Assembly: GCA_006844765.1 (NCBI GenBank)
Contig: SPJV01000098.1
Span: 1-64,000, forward strand
DNA: 64,000 nucleotides
Direction: 5' to 3'
Source: Alphaproteobacteria bacterium
Lineage (GTDB): Bacteria; Pseudomonadota; Alphaproteobacteria; UBA8366; Aestuariispiraceae
Below the pieces are notes generated by a model. That model saw nothing but the letters and a program-made list of their open reading frames with translations, did not search any database and was not told the origin of the DNA. The first letter of the stretch is position 1; each line of letters starts with the position of its first letter. The position numbers were made by a program, and so were the translations under genes. Below are positions 24,787 to 34,411 of this stretch, one piece after another.

Positions 24787-25872
24787 TTAAGCAGCGATTG
24801 TGAGGCGCCCCCCGGTCATCGGGGTGGGCGCCCCTGTCGTTGTGGGGAAGGAAATCGGCAGGCCGCGCCGGGACCGGACGGCCATGAAGGCGAAGGCTTG
24901 CGCTTCCATCATATCGCCATCCCACTCTGCTGCCTCAACCGGCGCCACGGGGCAGGGCAATCTTTCTGACAAGGCTGACATGAGCGCCGGGTTATGACGT
25001 CCACCGCCGGTGACCAACACTTGTAGGGGGGCTGTCGGCATCAGTGCGACTCCCCGCGAAACTGATTCCGCTGCAAAGGCGATCAGGGTGGCTGCGCCAT
25101 CTTCGGTCGACAGGCCCGCACAATCCGCATCCCCAAAATCCCGCCGGTCGAGCGATTTCGGCCAGGGCGCGTCGAAATAGGGGTGATCCATTAATTTGCT
25201 AAGTACGACCGGGTCGACCTGACCATTGCGTGCGGCAGCGCCGTTCTTATCGATGGCGGTGCCGGTCTGTTTCAGCATCCAGTCATCGACCGGCCCGTTC
25301 GCTGGACCCGTGTCGAAAGCGATGGGATCGCCCTTCGCTGGCAGGAAGGTCAGATTGCCGACGCCGCCCATGTTCAGGACGGCGAGCGGCTTTGCGTGTT
25401 CCCCGGCAAGGGCTTGATGATAGATCGGGGCGAAGGGGGCACCTTGTCCCCCGGCAGCGACATCCGCCCCCCGCAGGTCGAAAACGACGGGAAGCCCGGT
25501 TTTCCGCGCCAAGAGCGCGCCATCACCAATCTGCCAGGTGAAACGCCGCTCAGGCGCATGAGCAATTGTCTGTCCGTGGAAGCCAACCACATCGACATGC
25601 TGCCATTCCGGTGGCGCGATGTTCAGAAGAGCGTTGATCGCTTCCGCATGCCGCTCGGTCAGCTGTGTCTCTATCCGTGCGATCTCTGGGGTGGGCTTCT
25701 CCGCGCCGAGAATGCGATCAATCTCAGCCCGAAATGCGGGCTCATAGGGATGCGAGAGGCTGGGGCCCATGGCGAGGACACGGGTGCCGTCCGTCTTGAT
25801 CAAGGCGGCATCGATTCCATCCATCGATGTGCCGCTCATCAACCCCAGGGCAATTTCAACAGGGTCCGCCAA
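24787..25872 (-). CDS. anmK: Anhydro-N-acetylmuramic acid kinase AnmK
   Basis: A 361-residue sugar kinase of the AnmK family, which recycles peptidoglycan 1,6-anhydroMurNAc to MurNAc-6-phosphate. Signatures are [17 protein letters not shown] at the N-terminus, [37 protein letters not shown] and VTGGGRHN. The start is a TTG at 25872 with AGGAG six bases upstream; the next internal ATG would cut into the conserved ATP-binding motif. It is divergent from tyrS with under 100 bp between them. Confidence 0.96.
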   Translation of the reverse strand: MADPVEIALGLMSGTSMDGIDAALIKTDGTRVLAMGPSLSHPYEPAFRAEIDRILGAEKPTPEIARIETQLTERHAEAINALLNIAPPEWQHVDVVGFHGQTIAHAPERRFTWQIGDGALLARKTGLPVVFDLRGADVAAGGQGAPFAPIYHQALAGEHAKPLAVLNMGGVGNLTFLPAKGDPIAFDTGPANGPVDDWMLKQTGTAIDKNGAAARNGQVDPVVLSKLMDHPYFDAPWPKSLDRRDFGDADCAGLSTEDGAATLIAFAAESVSRGVALMPTAPLQVLVTGGGRHNPALMSALSERLPCPVAPVEAAEWDGDMMEAQAFAFMAVRSRRGLPISFPTTTGAPTPMTGGRLTIAA

Positions 25873-25966
25873 TTTCGTCTCCTCATTGTCGAGGGCGGTG
25901 GAGCATGGTACATCCGCCGCGCTTCAATCCAGTGTCACCGAGTTCGCTTCGAAAGGGAAGCCCGTC

Positions 25967-27235
25967 ATGTCCAGTTCCGCATCTGTCTCACGCTCCGAGT
26001 TTCTGAAATCCGTGACCGAGCGCGGCTATCTGCATCAGGTAACGGATGCGGAGGGTTTGGATGCCAAATTACAAGGCGGCCCGATCAGTGCGTATATCGG
26101 TTTCGACGCGACGGCGGATTCTCTGCATGTTGGATCATTGTTGCCGATCATGATGCTGCGCATGTTGCAGAAGACCGGGCACAAGCCGGTGGTATTGATG
26201 GGCGGCGGGACGACAAAGGTCGGCGATCCTTCCGGCAAGGATGAAAGCCGCAAGATGCTGACCGATGCGGATATCGACCGGAACCTGCAAGGAATTCGCT
26301 CGATCTTTGAACAGTTCCTCACCTTCGGCGATGGCCCGACCGATGCGATCATGGTTAATAATGATGATTGGCTGAAAGAGCTGAACTACATCGCCTTCCT
26401 GCGCGATTATGGTCGGCATTTCTCGGTCAATCGGATGTTATCCTTTGATTCCGTGAAGCTGCGGCTGGAGCGGGAACAACCGCTGTCCTTCCTGGAATTC
26501 AACTACATGATCCTCCAGGCCTATGACTTCGTTGAGCTGAACCGGAGCCGCAATGTCATGCTGCAGATGGGCGGGTCGGATCAATGGGGCAATATCGTAA
26601 ATGGGGTTGAGCTTGGTCGCCGTGTCGCGGGGGCGGAGCTTTTCGGTCTGACGACACCGCTTTTGACCACGGCGTCCGGTGCGAAGATGGGCAAGTCTGC
26701 CGATGGGGCCGTTTGGCTGAATGCGGATCGGCTCTCTGCGTATGACTACTGGCAGTACTGGCGAAACACCGAAGACGCGGATGTCGGACGGTTCCTGAAA
26801 TTGTTCACTGAATTACCGATGGATGAGATCGCCCGTCTGGAAGCCCTTGAAGGCGCGGAGATCAACGAGGCCAAGAAAGTCCTGGCCGATGAAGCAACGA
26901 AACTCTGCCGCGGGGCGGAAGAAGCGGCTGCTGCTGCCGAAACCGCACGAAAGACTTTCGAGGAAGGCACGGCGGCGAGTGCTGATCTACCGACCATTGA
27001 TGTTCCGACAGCCGATCTTAATGATGGGATCGGGATCCTGGATGCGTTGACACGTGCTGGCCTGACGCAGTCCAATGGCGATGCGCGGCGGCAGATCAAG
27101 GGTGGTGCGGTCAAGGTGAATGACGCCAAGATTGATGATCAGGCACGGCTTCTCCAGTCAGCGGATATCGGGCCTGAGGGAACGATCAAATTATCCCTGG
27201 GTAAAAAGCGCCACGTGCTAGTCCGCCCCGTCTAG
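25967..27235 (+). CDS. tyrS: Tyrosine-tRNA ligase TyrS
   Basis: A 422-residue class I synthetase charging tRNA-Tyr. The HIGH-like motif is HVGSLL, the amino-acid pocket is in [12 protein letters not shown], and the KMSKS-like loop is KMGKSADG. An S4 RNA-binding domain closes the C-terminus ([15 protein letters not shown]). The start at 25967 has AAAGGGAAG upstream; the frame extends to 25769 across the anmK start, which is not plausible coding sequence. Confidence 0.97.
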   Translation: MSSSASVSRSEFLKSVTERGYLHQVTDAEGLDAKLQGGPISAYIGFDATADSLHVGSLLPIMMLRMLQKTGHKPVVLMGGGTTKVGDPSGKDESRKMLTDADIDRNLQGIRSIFEQFLTFGDGPTDAIMVNNDDWLKELNYIAFLRDYGRHFSVNRMLSFDSVKLRLEREQPLSFLEFNYMILQAYDFVELNRSRNVMLQMGGSDQWGNIVNGVELGRRVAGAELFGLTTPLLTTASGAKMGKSADGAVWLNADRLSAYDYWQYWRNTEDADVGRFLKLFTELPMDEIARLEALEGAEINEAKKVLADEATKLCRGAEEAAAAAETARKTFEEGTAASADLPTIDVPTADLNDGIGILDALTRAGLTQSNGDARRQIKGGAVKVNDAKIDDQARLLQSADIGPEGTIKLSLGKKRHVLVRPV

Positions 27236-27419
27236 AGCCACTCTTTTCTCAGGCAGTTCTTCTTCCTTTGCCGCTTCTTTCGCCACTTCTTTCACCGCAT
27301 GCGGAGGAGCGGCGTCTCAGCCTGTGCGATGGAACAATTCTTGTGCCTTCTAGTCACGTTGACGGGCGGGGGGTAGTCGATAGCATGTCGCGATCATTAT
27401 TCATGTGGGGATGAAATTT

Positions 27420-29456
27420 ATGGCTGCTTCTAAAGACCCGTTACTGCAACCGCTGAAGATCCGGCATTTGACTTTGAAGAACCGGATCATGAGCACCAGC
27501 CATGCGTGCGGGTTGCATGAAAATGGCATGCCAGCGGCCAAATATCAGGCCTATCATGAAGAAAAAGCCAAGGGCGGGATTGCGCTTTCGATGTTTGGCG
27601 GATCGTCAAATGTGGCGCCCGATAGCCCGAACACGTTTGAGCAGCTGAATGTCGGGGTCGACGAGGTCATTCCGCATCTTCAGAAGTTTTCTGAACGCAT
27701 GCATAAGCACGGTGCTGCCTTAATGTGCCAGATCACCCATTTGGGACGGCGCGGTAACACCAATGCCGACGCGATGTTGCCGATGATCGCGCCATCACCG
27801 ACGCGGGAAACGCTGCACCGTGCCTTTGCCAGGGAAATGGATCGGGAAGACATCGACCGGGTGGTGAAGGCCTTTGGTGATGCGGCGTGGCGCTGTAAAG
27901 AAGGGGGCCTCGACGGTCTGGAAACACTGGCGGGCGGGCATTTGATCGGGCAGTTCTTGTCCCCCAATACCAACCAGCGGACGGATGACTTCGGCGGTTC
28001 GTTAGAGAATCGCTGCCGGTTCGGCTTAATGGTCTATGAGGAAATTCGCCGGCGTGTCGGCCCGGACTTCATCGTAGGCTTCCGCTATGTGGTGGATGAA
28101 GGCTTGGAAGGCGGCCTTAACTTTGATGAATGCGTGCGGGCTGCTGAAATCTTCCAGGAAACCGGGATGCTGGATTTCTTCAACGCGATCTATGGGCGGA
28201 TGGATACAGCGCGGAACCTGGCCGAAGACAATATGCCGGGGATGGCGATGCCGTCTGCGCCATGGCTGAAGAAGGCGGCAGCTTTCAAACAAGCGATGAA
28301 GCTTCCGGTATTTCATGCCGCGCGGATTTCTGACTTGGCAACCGCACGCCATGCGATATCGGAAGGGTTGATCGATATGGCCGGCATGACCCGCGCCCAT
28401 ATCGCCGATCCGCATTTGATCAGGAAGTTGGAGCGCGGAGAAGCAGACCGCGTTCGTCCCTGCCTGGGCGCGACTTACTGCATGGGCGCGCACCGACCAA
28501 CCTGCGTTCATAACGCAGTGACGGGTCGGGAGACCAAGTATGATCACGATATTGCCCCGACCAATGGCCCAGCGAAGAAGGTTGTGGTGATCGGTGGCGG
28601 TCCGGCAGGTCTTGAGGCGGCACGTATCTCTGCATTGCGCGGGCACAAGGTCTCGCTGTACGAGGCAGCCCCACGCCTGGGCGGTCAGGTTCGGATCGCG
28701 ATGGGGGCCAGCTGGCGGGGTGACCTCGTCGGTCTTGTCGACTGGCGGGAAGGCGAGCTTGGCCATCTGGGGGTCGAAGTCCATACCGAGCGGTATATGG
28801 ACACCGCAGATATCGAGGCCTTGGAGCCCGATGTGGTCATCATGGCGACCGGCGGGATTCCGGATATCGATTGGCTGGAAGGTGTCGAACATGTCACCAG
28901 CGCCTGGGATGCCTTGCAAAGCAAACCGGATCCGACGGAAGAGGTTCTGATCTGGGATGGGACAGGACGCGCGGTCGGGCCAGCCCTGGCCGAGCGTTTC
29001 GCCGATGTCGGTGCCCGGGTTTCCTACTCGGCAATTGATGACAGTGTCGCGCCGGAAGCACCCTATGCGGATCGGACCTTCTGGAAGAAGAGCCTCTACG
29101 AAAATGGGATCATCGTTGATTTCGACCGAACCCTCACATCGGTTCGGCGGAGTGGAAACCGGCTGACGGCAACGATTGAGAACGACATCACCAACGAGAT
29201 CATTGAGGTCGAAGTGGACCGCGTCGTTGTTGAGCGAGGGACGATCCCGGCGGATGATCTGTACCAGGAAATCCGGGACAAGGCGGTAAATCGCGGCGTC
29301 ACCGATATCGCAGCCACTGTCGCGGACGCGCCGCAACCCTATGAGACTGCGGAGAATGGCAGTGGATATCGGGTTTATCGTGTCGGGGATTGTGTCACGT
29401 CTCGTGATATCCCAGCGGCGATCTATGATGCCTTCAGGCTCTGCCGGTTGTTGTAG
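27420..29456 (+). CDS. NADH:flavin oxidoreductase, TMADH/DgcA-like demethylase family
   Basis: A 678-residue enzyme with an FMN barrel (residues 1-345; MCQITHLGRRGNTN, FGGSLENRCRFG), an FeS segment and an FAD/NAD(P) domain beginning VVVIGGGPAGLEAAR. The cysteine region reads CLGATYCMGAHRPTC, in which one position occupied by cysteine in trimethylamine dehydrogenase is alanine, as I recall for dimethylglycine-demethylase-type (DgcA) members. It may oxidatively demethylate an N-methyl or betaine-like compound. The start at 27420 has GGGGA eight bases upstream. It stands alone, without the usual electron-transfer partner genes. Confidence 0.82.
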   Translation: MAASKDPLLQPLKIRHLTLKNRIMSTSHACGLHENGMPAAKYQAYHEEKAKGGIALSMFGGSSNVAPDSPNTFEQLNVGVDEVIPHLQKFSERMHKHGAALMCQITHLGRRGNTNADAMLPMIAPSPTRETLHRAFAREMDREDIDRVVKAFGDAAWRCKEGGLDGLETLAGGHLIGQFLSPNTNQRTDDFGGSLENRCRFGLMVYEEIRRRVGPDFIVGFRYVVDEGLEGGLNFDECVRAAEIFQETGMLDFFNAIYGRMDTARNLAEDNMPGMAMPSAPWLKKAAAFKQAMKLPVFHAARISDLATARHAISEGLIDMAGMTRAHIADPHLIRKLERGEADRVRPCLGATYCMGAHRPTCVHNAVTGRETKYDHDIAPTNGPAKKVVVIGGGPAGLEAARISALRGHKVSLYEAAPRLGGQVRIAMGASWRGDLVGLVDWREGELGHLGVEVHTERYMDTADIEALEPDVVIMATGGIPDIDWLEGVEHVTSAWDALQSKPDPTEEVLIWDGTGRAVGPALAERFADVGARVSYSAIDDSVAPEAPYADRTFWKKSLYENGIIVDFDRTLTSVRRSGNRLTATIENDITNEIIEVEVDRVVVERGTIPADDLYQEIRDKAVNRGVTDIAATVADAPQPYETAENGSGYRVYRVGDCVTSRDIPAAIYDAFRLCRLL

Positions 29457-29533
29457 GGACTGTTTTTTTGACGCTACATCGGCCTGTCTAACCACTTGAG
29501 TTTACGCCGCGTTTGGGGTCACATGCCTGGGTT

Positions 29534-30613
29534 ATGAGGCTGAAGACTTTCCATGCTGAAACGCTGGCTGCGGCGTTGGAACTTGTCCGGGATACGCTGG
29601 GCGAGCAGGCGATCATTGTCTCCACGCAGGAAGACGATGCCGGGCGCGGCGCCCGTGTAACCGCCGCGATGGAAGAGCGGGAAGAGGCTTTCAACTTCTT
29701 CACGGAAGGCGCGCCATCTGAAGTTCTGGAAGAACTGACCGTTGTCCTGGAACGCCAAGGTGTCCCTTCGGAGCTTGTGGACCGCTTGGTTTCTGCGGCA
29801 GAAGATACCGGCGAGCATGACGCGGGGATGGCCCTGGCAGGTGCCCTGGATCAGACCTTCCGGTTCTCGGCTTTGCCATCCGGGCCGGGTGGGCCACCTT
29901 TAATGCTGGTCGGACCGCCCGGGGTTGGCAAGACTGTCAGTTGCGCGAAACTCGCCGCGCGGGCGGCCTTGGCTGCCAAGCCTGACGCACCGGTTCCGGC
30001 TGTCCTCATCGCGGCTGATCCAGTGCGCGTCGGTGCGGTTGAGCAATTGGCTGCCTATGCGGAGATGCTGGGGGTTACCCTGCATGAAGCGAAAGATGCG
30101 GATGGACTTGTCCGGGCGCTTTCCCAATGTCGCCGGCGGGAATTGATTTTGATCGACACGCCGGGCGCCAATCCCTACGCATTGGAAGAGATTGTGCATT
30201 TGGCTGAGCTTGGGAAAAGCGGTGAACCGGATGTTGCGCTGGTGCTATCAGCGGGCCGGGATCCGGAAGAAGCGGTGGAGATCGCACGGGCATTTCGCCC
30301 GGTCGGCGCGACGCGGCTCGTCACGACCGGGGTCGACATGACGCGGCGGTTGGGCTCGATGCTTGCGGCTGCGGATGCGGCGGATCTCGCCTTATCCGAC
30401 ATTTCGGAAGCGCCGGAGATCGGTAAGGGCCTGCGTCCGATCAATCCGATCAGTCTGGCGAAGTTGTTGATGCCGGAGCAGCGGTCGGAGAAACCGGCAA
30501 ATGCGGTTGAGAAGACGGATGTTAAACGCAGTGACGCAAAGACGCCGACTGACGAAGAGAGCGCACTTGAACCTGAGAGCGCCAATGGTTTTGAACGAGG
30601 GCTGACACCATGA
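29534..30613 (+). CDS. flhF: Flagellar biosynthesis GTPase FlhF
   Basis: A 359-residue SRP-type GTPase that places polar flagella. The N-terminal B region (MRLKTFHAETLAAALELVRD...) is followed by NG domains with the P-loop GPPGVGKTVSCAKLAAR, the DPVRVGAVEQL segment and IDTPGANP. An ATG start at 29534 is preferred over an in-frame TTG at 29513. The stop overlaps the flhG start by 4 bp, so the two are coupled. The C-terminal 40 residues are charged and poorly conserved. Confidence 0.92.
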   Translation: MRLKTFHAETLAAALELVRDTLGEQAIIVSTQEDDAGRGARVTAAMEEREEAFNFFTEGAPSEVLEELTVVLERQGVPSELVDRLVSAAEDTGEHDAGMALAGALDQTFRFSALPSGPGGPPLMLVGPPGVGKTVSCAKLAARAALAAKPDAPVPAVLIAADPVRVGAVEQLAAYAEMLGVTLHEAKDADGLVRALSQCRRRELILIDTPGANPYALEEIVHLAELGKSGEPDVALVLSAGRDPEEAVEIARAFRPVGATRLVTTGVDMTRRLGSMLAAADAADLALSDISEAPEIGKGLRPINPISLAKLLMPEQRSEKPANAVEKTDVKRSDAKTPTDEESALEPESANGFERGLTP

Positions 30614-31380
30614 CCGGGGCAACAGGGGCAACAGGGGCAACACGCCGCGCCAATAACGTTATCGCCGTTGCGTCCGGCAAGGGTGGCGTGGGAAAGACAT
30701 GGTTCTCCATAACGCTGAGCCATGCCCTGGCGCGTGCCGGTCGGCGGACCTTGCTGTTTGATGGGGATTTGGGGCTCGCCAATATCGATATTCAGCTGGG
30801 TCTCTCGGATTTGCGGGATGTTGGCCATGCCTTGTCTGGAAAGGCGCGGATGGCGCAATGCGTGACCCGTGTGCCTGCGGTTGGCTTCGATGTGCTCGCC
30901 GGGCGATCTGGCAGTGGGGCGCTTGCGACCCTGCCGCCGCCACGGATCGAACGGATTGGGCAGGAATTGACGACCTTGGCGGAGAAATATGATCACCTGT
31001 TGATTGATCTCGGTGCCGGCGTTGATAAGACCGTTCAGATGTTGGCGGCCAAAGCGGATGTTTGCCTGTTGCTGGTGAATGATGAGCCGACGTCCCTGAC
31101 CGATGCTTATGCCTTTATCAAGCTTGGTTGGCAGAATCATCCCGATATGGATATCCGGGTCGTCGTGAACAGCGCCGATTCTCAGGACGCAGGCAGGAAG
31201 ACTTATGAGACCTTGTCCAATGCGTGTAAGAATTTCCTGAAGCGGACGCCCGGTTTTGCCGGTGTGATCCGTCGGGATGCACGGGTGCGCGATGCGATCC
31301 GGGCCCAATCTCCGCTGATTACACGATCACCGAAGTCGGAAGCAGCGGCGGATGTCGAAGCCTTGGTGCGCGGGCTCTAG
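30610..31380 (+). CDS. flhG: FlhG/FleN MinD-like ATPase
   Basis: A 256-residue ParA/MinD-type ATPase that limits flagellar number through FlhF and the C-ring. The deviant Walker A motif is ASGKGGVGKTWFS, followed by LLFDGDLGLANIDIQLGL and IDLGAG. The N-terminus before the P-loop is only about 20 residues and is made of a TGA repeat from three 9-bp units; no DQAxxLR activation helix is visible. ATGA overlap with flhF. Confidence 0.9.
   Translation: MTGATGATGATRRANNVIAVASGKGGVGKTWFSITLSHALARAGRRTLLFDGDLGLANIDIQLGLSDLRDVGHALSGKARMAQCVTRVPAVGFDVLAGRSGSGALATLPPPRIERIGQELTTLAEKYDHLLIDLGAGVDKTVQMLAAKADVCLLLVNDEPTSLTDAYAFIKLGWQNHPDMDIRVVVNSADSQDAGRKTYETLSNACKNFLKRTPGFAGVIRRDARVRDAIRAQSPLITRSPKSEAAADVEALVRGL
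30613..30639 (+). repeat. Nine-bp tandem repeat at the flhG start
   Basis: Three successive copies of about ACAGGGGCA encode TGATGATGA at the FlhG N-terminus. Each unit is three codons, so copy-number change would alter length without shifting frame. It also overlaps the flhF stop. Confidence 0.7.
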
Positions 31381-31539
31381 CCTGTATCAAACCGGGTCGT
31401 GAACGGGTGAAAACGGCCAGAAAATCGGCCGCGTGGCGTGTTTCTTGCTTGAATGATGGGGGTAAGTTTCCGTCGCGCAGAAGCGCCGATGGCGGTATGG
31501 TCTTGAAAATGGTCGAAGAACCGGCCGAAAGGACGAGGC

Positions 31540-33060
31540 ATGCAGACGCCCATCCAGACGACACTTCCGCAGGCCGTTCAACAGCTTGCGGCGCAACAAG
31601 GCGCTGTTGCCGGGCAGGCGCGCGCGCTTGCCTTGCCGCCGGCGCTTAGTCAGGCTCTTGCTGATGGCGCGCAGCTTGCGGGCCAAGTCAGTGCAAAGCC
31701 ACTGCCGGGACAGCTGACCGTGACGACATCGGCAGGCGCGGTTCAACTCCAAACAGCGTTGCCGCTGCCGCAGAATGCGTCCGTCACGCTCCAACTCCTC
31801 AGCGCCGGACCGCCGGCAACCCTGCAGATTCAAACGCAGGCGCAGGCAGGCCAAAACAGTGGCGCCGGGGCTGCGGGAAGCGGTTCGACCGGGGCCGCCG
31901 CGGCGGGCGCAACCGGCGGTTCATCCGGCCCGGCCGTGGTCACGACCTTGACGCAAGGCACGGTTGTCCAGGCAACGTTGATAGCCCAGCCGGCTCAGGC
32001 TGCTGCTGCAAATGCGGCGAATGCCGCACAGGTCCAGACGGGCGCCGGTACTGCAGCAGCGAATGCAAGCGCCAGCTCTCAGACCGCAACCAGCCCGCAA
32101 GCGGGGGCGGCAGGGGCTACACCGCAATCGACGACCCTACCGCTGAACAGCAATCTTCCAATCCGTATTTTGGACTTCGCACTGCCGGGGCAGGGCGGGC
32201 TGAAAGCGGGGGCTGGAAGTGCAGGTTCGATAACGGGCACTGTCGTCAATAGCGGCGGTGGCGGCCTGACATCGTTACAAACACCGCTCGGGACACTCAG
32301 TCTTGCGACCAGTCAGCCGCTGCCGGAAGGAACACAAGTGCTGTTCGAGCTTGCCGGTGCCGCCCGGGCGCCCGCCAATGCCGGGGCTTCCTTTAATCTG
32401 CAGCGCTGGGAAGGGCTTAAGGAAGCGATGACCTTGTTGCAGCAAGGCAATCCGGGGGCAGCCCAGCAGGTGCTGCAATCCGTCGTTCCCCAGCCGGGCG
32501 CGCAGATGGGATCGGCGATGCTGTTTTTTATGTCCGCTTTGCGGGGTGGAGGCATGGAGCGTCTTCTTGGCAGCGACCACACGAAGGCCATTGAGCGTGC
32601 CGGAGGTCGGCCTGCCCTGGGGCGCGCGGATTCGGAACTATCCGCAGGCGTTGGCAAAGCCCGTGATAGCGGGGGGGGCGAATGGCGTGCCTATAGCCTG
32701 CCGATGCAGCAGGGTGGTGAAATTGATACGATCCGGCTCTATGTGCGGGGCGAACGCGATGAAGCCGCTGAGGAAGAGGAAAATGCCAATAGCCGCGCTC
32801 CCGCAAAGCGGTTTATCATCGAAGCTAATTTCTCCCGCCTGGGGCCGTTTCAGTTCGATGGCCTTGCCAGGGATAAGCAGATTGATCTGATGGTTCGCAC
32901 TCACCAGCCGCTGCCGGATGGCATGCGCGATGATATTCGGGATATCTTCACCAATGCCACCAGCGCCTTGGGGCTGATGGGGCGTGCAGATTTCCATGTG
33001 GTCAAGCGCTTCGATGTCGTCTTTGAAGAGGTAAACGCAGCCGGGGGCGTTCTGGTCTGA
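31540..33060 (+). CDS. FliK-like flagellar hook-length control family protein
   Basis: A 506-residue protein. Residues 1-220 are low-complexity and rich in Ala, Gln, Thr and Gly, as in FliK-type secreted rulers. The C-terminal 160 residues (WRAYSLPMQ, IDTIRLYVRGE, FIIEANFSRLGPFQFDGL) resemble the globular hook-length-control domain. It follows flhF-flhG in the same direction, supporting a flagellar role. The linker holds a G8 tract at 32671-32678. Its relation to canonical FliK is inferred from layout and domain shape rather than strong motifs. Confidence 0.7.
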   Translation: MQTPIQTTLPQAVQQLAAQQGAVAGQARALALPPALSQALADGAQLAGQVSAKPLPGQLTVTTSAGAVQLQTALPLPQNASVTLQLLSAGPPATLQIQTQAQAGQNSGAGAAGSGSTGAAAAGATGGSSGPAVVTTLTQGTVVQATLIAQPAQAAAANAANAAQVQTGAGTAAANASASSQTATSPQAGAAGATPQSTTLPLNSNLPIRILDFALPGQGGLKAGAGSAGSITGTVVNSGGGGLTSLQTPLGTLSLATSQPLPEGTQVLFELAGAARAPANAGASFNLQRWEGLKEAMTLLQQGNPGAAQQVLQSVVPQPGAQMGSAMLFFMSALRGGGMERLLGSDHTKAIERAGGRPALGRADSELSAGVGKARDSGGGEWRAYSLPMQQGGEIDTIRLYVRGERDEAAEEEENANSRAPAKRFIIEANFSRLGPFQFDGLARDKQIDLMVRTHQPLPDGMRDDIRDIFTNATSALGLMGRADFHVVKRFDVVFEEVNAAGGVLV

Positions 33061-33467
33061 TGCCGCGTGAAGTACCGGATATCGCGGCGGAAGCCGCAGC
33101 GATCACGCGGGAGCTCGCGAGCCGCGAAACGCTTTTGCCCACCGTTTCCAATCCGGAAATTAAGGTCGATGCGCTTTGCCGGCTTGAAGCGGAATGTGTC
33201 GCATTAGACCTGCCGATGACGGTGATTTATGTCCCTGATAAACTGTTGGTCGCCGAAGGCGGCTTCCGGCAATTTGCGGGCGCTTTCAAGCCGGAAGGGC
33301 AGGTTCTGGAGGCACGGGCTATCGATATATTAAGGGCGATGGTCGATGAGTTGATCCCACGTTGGATCCAGCTCCGCCTTGGCACCGGCAGCCATCGTGT
33401 CCTGTTGGAAGACCGGCAACCGAAATGGTCGAATGACGCACTTTTGAACCGCTTGGATCCGTTCTAG
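33060..33467 (+). CDS. Conserved small protein of unknown function, coupled to the FliK-like gene
   Basis: A 135-residue mixed alpha/beta protein with no signal peptide or membrane helix. Its start overlaps the FliK-like stop by one base (TGATG), implying translational coupling. A central segment (LPMTVIYVPDKLLVAEGGF) is hydrophobic and probably folded. I do not recognise the family. The setting suggests a partner or chaperone of the FliK-like protein, which is inference. It ends in CTAG, shared with the stop of the convergent gene. Confidence 0.6.
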   Translation: MPREVPDIAAEAAAITRELASRETLLPTVSNPEIKVDALCRLEAECVALDLPMTVIYVPDKLLVAEGGFRQFAGAFKPEGQVLEARAIDILRAMVDELIPRWIQLRLGTGSHRVLLEDRQPKWSNDALLNRLDPF

Positions 33468-34237
33468 CGCGGACTTACCGTTTCAAGCGGACCTACCGTT
33501 TCAAGCGGACCGCCTGAAACCTGCCGTTTGATAATCGCTGCGCATTTCCTCAACCGGGCATTGGTGAAATACAATCCGCCATCGTCGTGGTCCAAAAGGA
33601 AGGTCTGTCCGTAGGGCTCCCGTCGTTCATCATGCGCGACAAGGGCGTCCAGAATGGCTGGGATTTCATTGCGACGGTCCGTATGCAAAAGCTTTAGCAG
33701 CATTAGGGCATTGCGATAATGATTGGCTTCGTCTCGATTGGTGAGCCTGACCCAGCGACCGGCTGCCGGATGGATCGAGCCATAGAGATCGTAATCCATT
33801 GCATAGGCCTGGACGGTGACGCGTTCGTCATAAGCAAAGGCTGTCAGCATCGCCAATTCGTCGTTGAGAAACGGAGTCAGGGGGCCAAAATCGGGCTTGC
33901 GCTCGGCCATTCGGCTATCGATTTCTGCTTCCGTAATTCCCGCTGCAAGAGACAAGAGCCGCCTTAGGCCGAAATAGTGATTTTCCTCGTCATGAGCCCA
34001 ATAATCGAGGAAGAGCTTACACGGGGCAGAAATCGACATGCCCTGAGCCTCCAAATAGGGTCTCAAATGGCGGGCGTCATATTCTGTCCCGGCATCGTTC
34101 CAAAAGAGGGCGATGATCCCCTCGCGCTCTGCCGGGTCGATGGCAAGTTCCTCTGGACCGACATCCCCAAGAATGTCGAGCGCCTGCCAATTGGCGCGCT
34201 TTAATTTGCGGGATGCTGTTTGAGAAAGATCACTCAT
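33464..34237 (-). CDS. Ferritin-like diiron protein, function unknown
   Basis: A 257-residue helical protein with two ExxH motifs (in HDEENHYFGL and NRDEANHYRN), the ligand pattern of ferritin-like and acyl-ACP desaturase-like diiron enzymes. An oxidase or desaturase-like activity is possible but unproven. No signal peptide is seen. The last residues are a duplicated hexapeptide (GPLETV twice) from an 18-bp tandem repeat. Its stop codon overlaps that of the convergent upstream gene within CTAG. Confidence 0.65.
   Translation of the reverse strand: MSDLSQTASRKLKRANWQALDILGDVGPEELAIDPAEREGIIALFWNDAGTEYDARHLRPYLEAQGMSISAPCKLFLDYWAHDEENHYFGLRRLLSLAAGITEAEIDSRMAERKPDFGPLTPFLNDELAMLTAFAYDERVTVQAYAMDYDLYGSIHPAAGRWVRLTNRDEANHYRNALMLLKLLHTDRRNEIPAILDALVAHDERREPYGQTFLLDHDDGGLYFTNARLRKCAAIIKRQVSGGPLETVGPLETVSPR
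33470..33505 (-). repeat. 18-bp tandem duplication in the ferritin-like gene
   Basis: Two adjacent 18-bp copies (33470-33487 and 33488-33505) differ at one base and encode GPLETV twice at the protein C-terminus. The first six bases of a third copy follow. It looks like a recent in-frame slip duplication. Confidence 0.8.
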
Positions 34238-34411
34238 GACCTGTCACTCTCATATTGCGGAACAAACCTAAGGGTACAGCCATGACGCAATTTTGATCAA
34301 GTGATACATCCATTACTCGTGTGCCAACATCAACCGCATTTTCGACAATCCGGACTGGCACCACCGCCGCCGCTTGCTATGCTGCGTCCATCGAAAGCCG
34401 AGGAGAGCACA

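Noticed and set aside
27218..27316. Minus-strand frame reading [21 protein letters not shown] beyond tyrS
   Set aside because: Only about 30 codons, no ribosome site and a stop just upstream; the purine bias could come from simple sequence. It might be a gene remnant, but support is too weak.
28026..29495. 489-codon open frame opposite the DgcA-like gene
   Set aside because: A long antisense shadow in GC-rich coding DNA; no motifs, and the plus-strand gene is clear.
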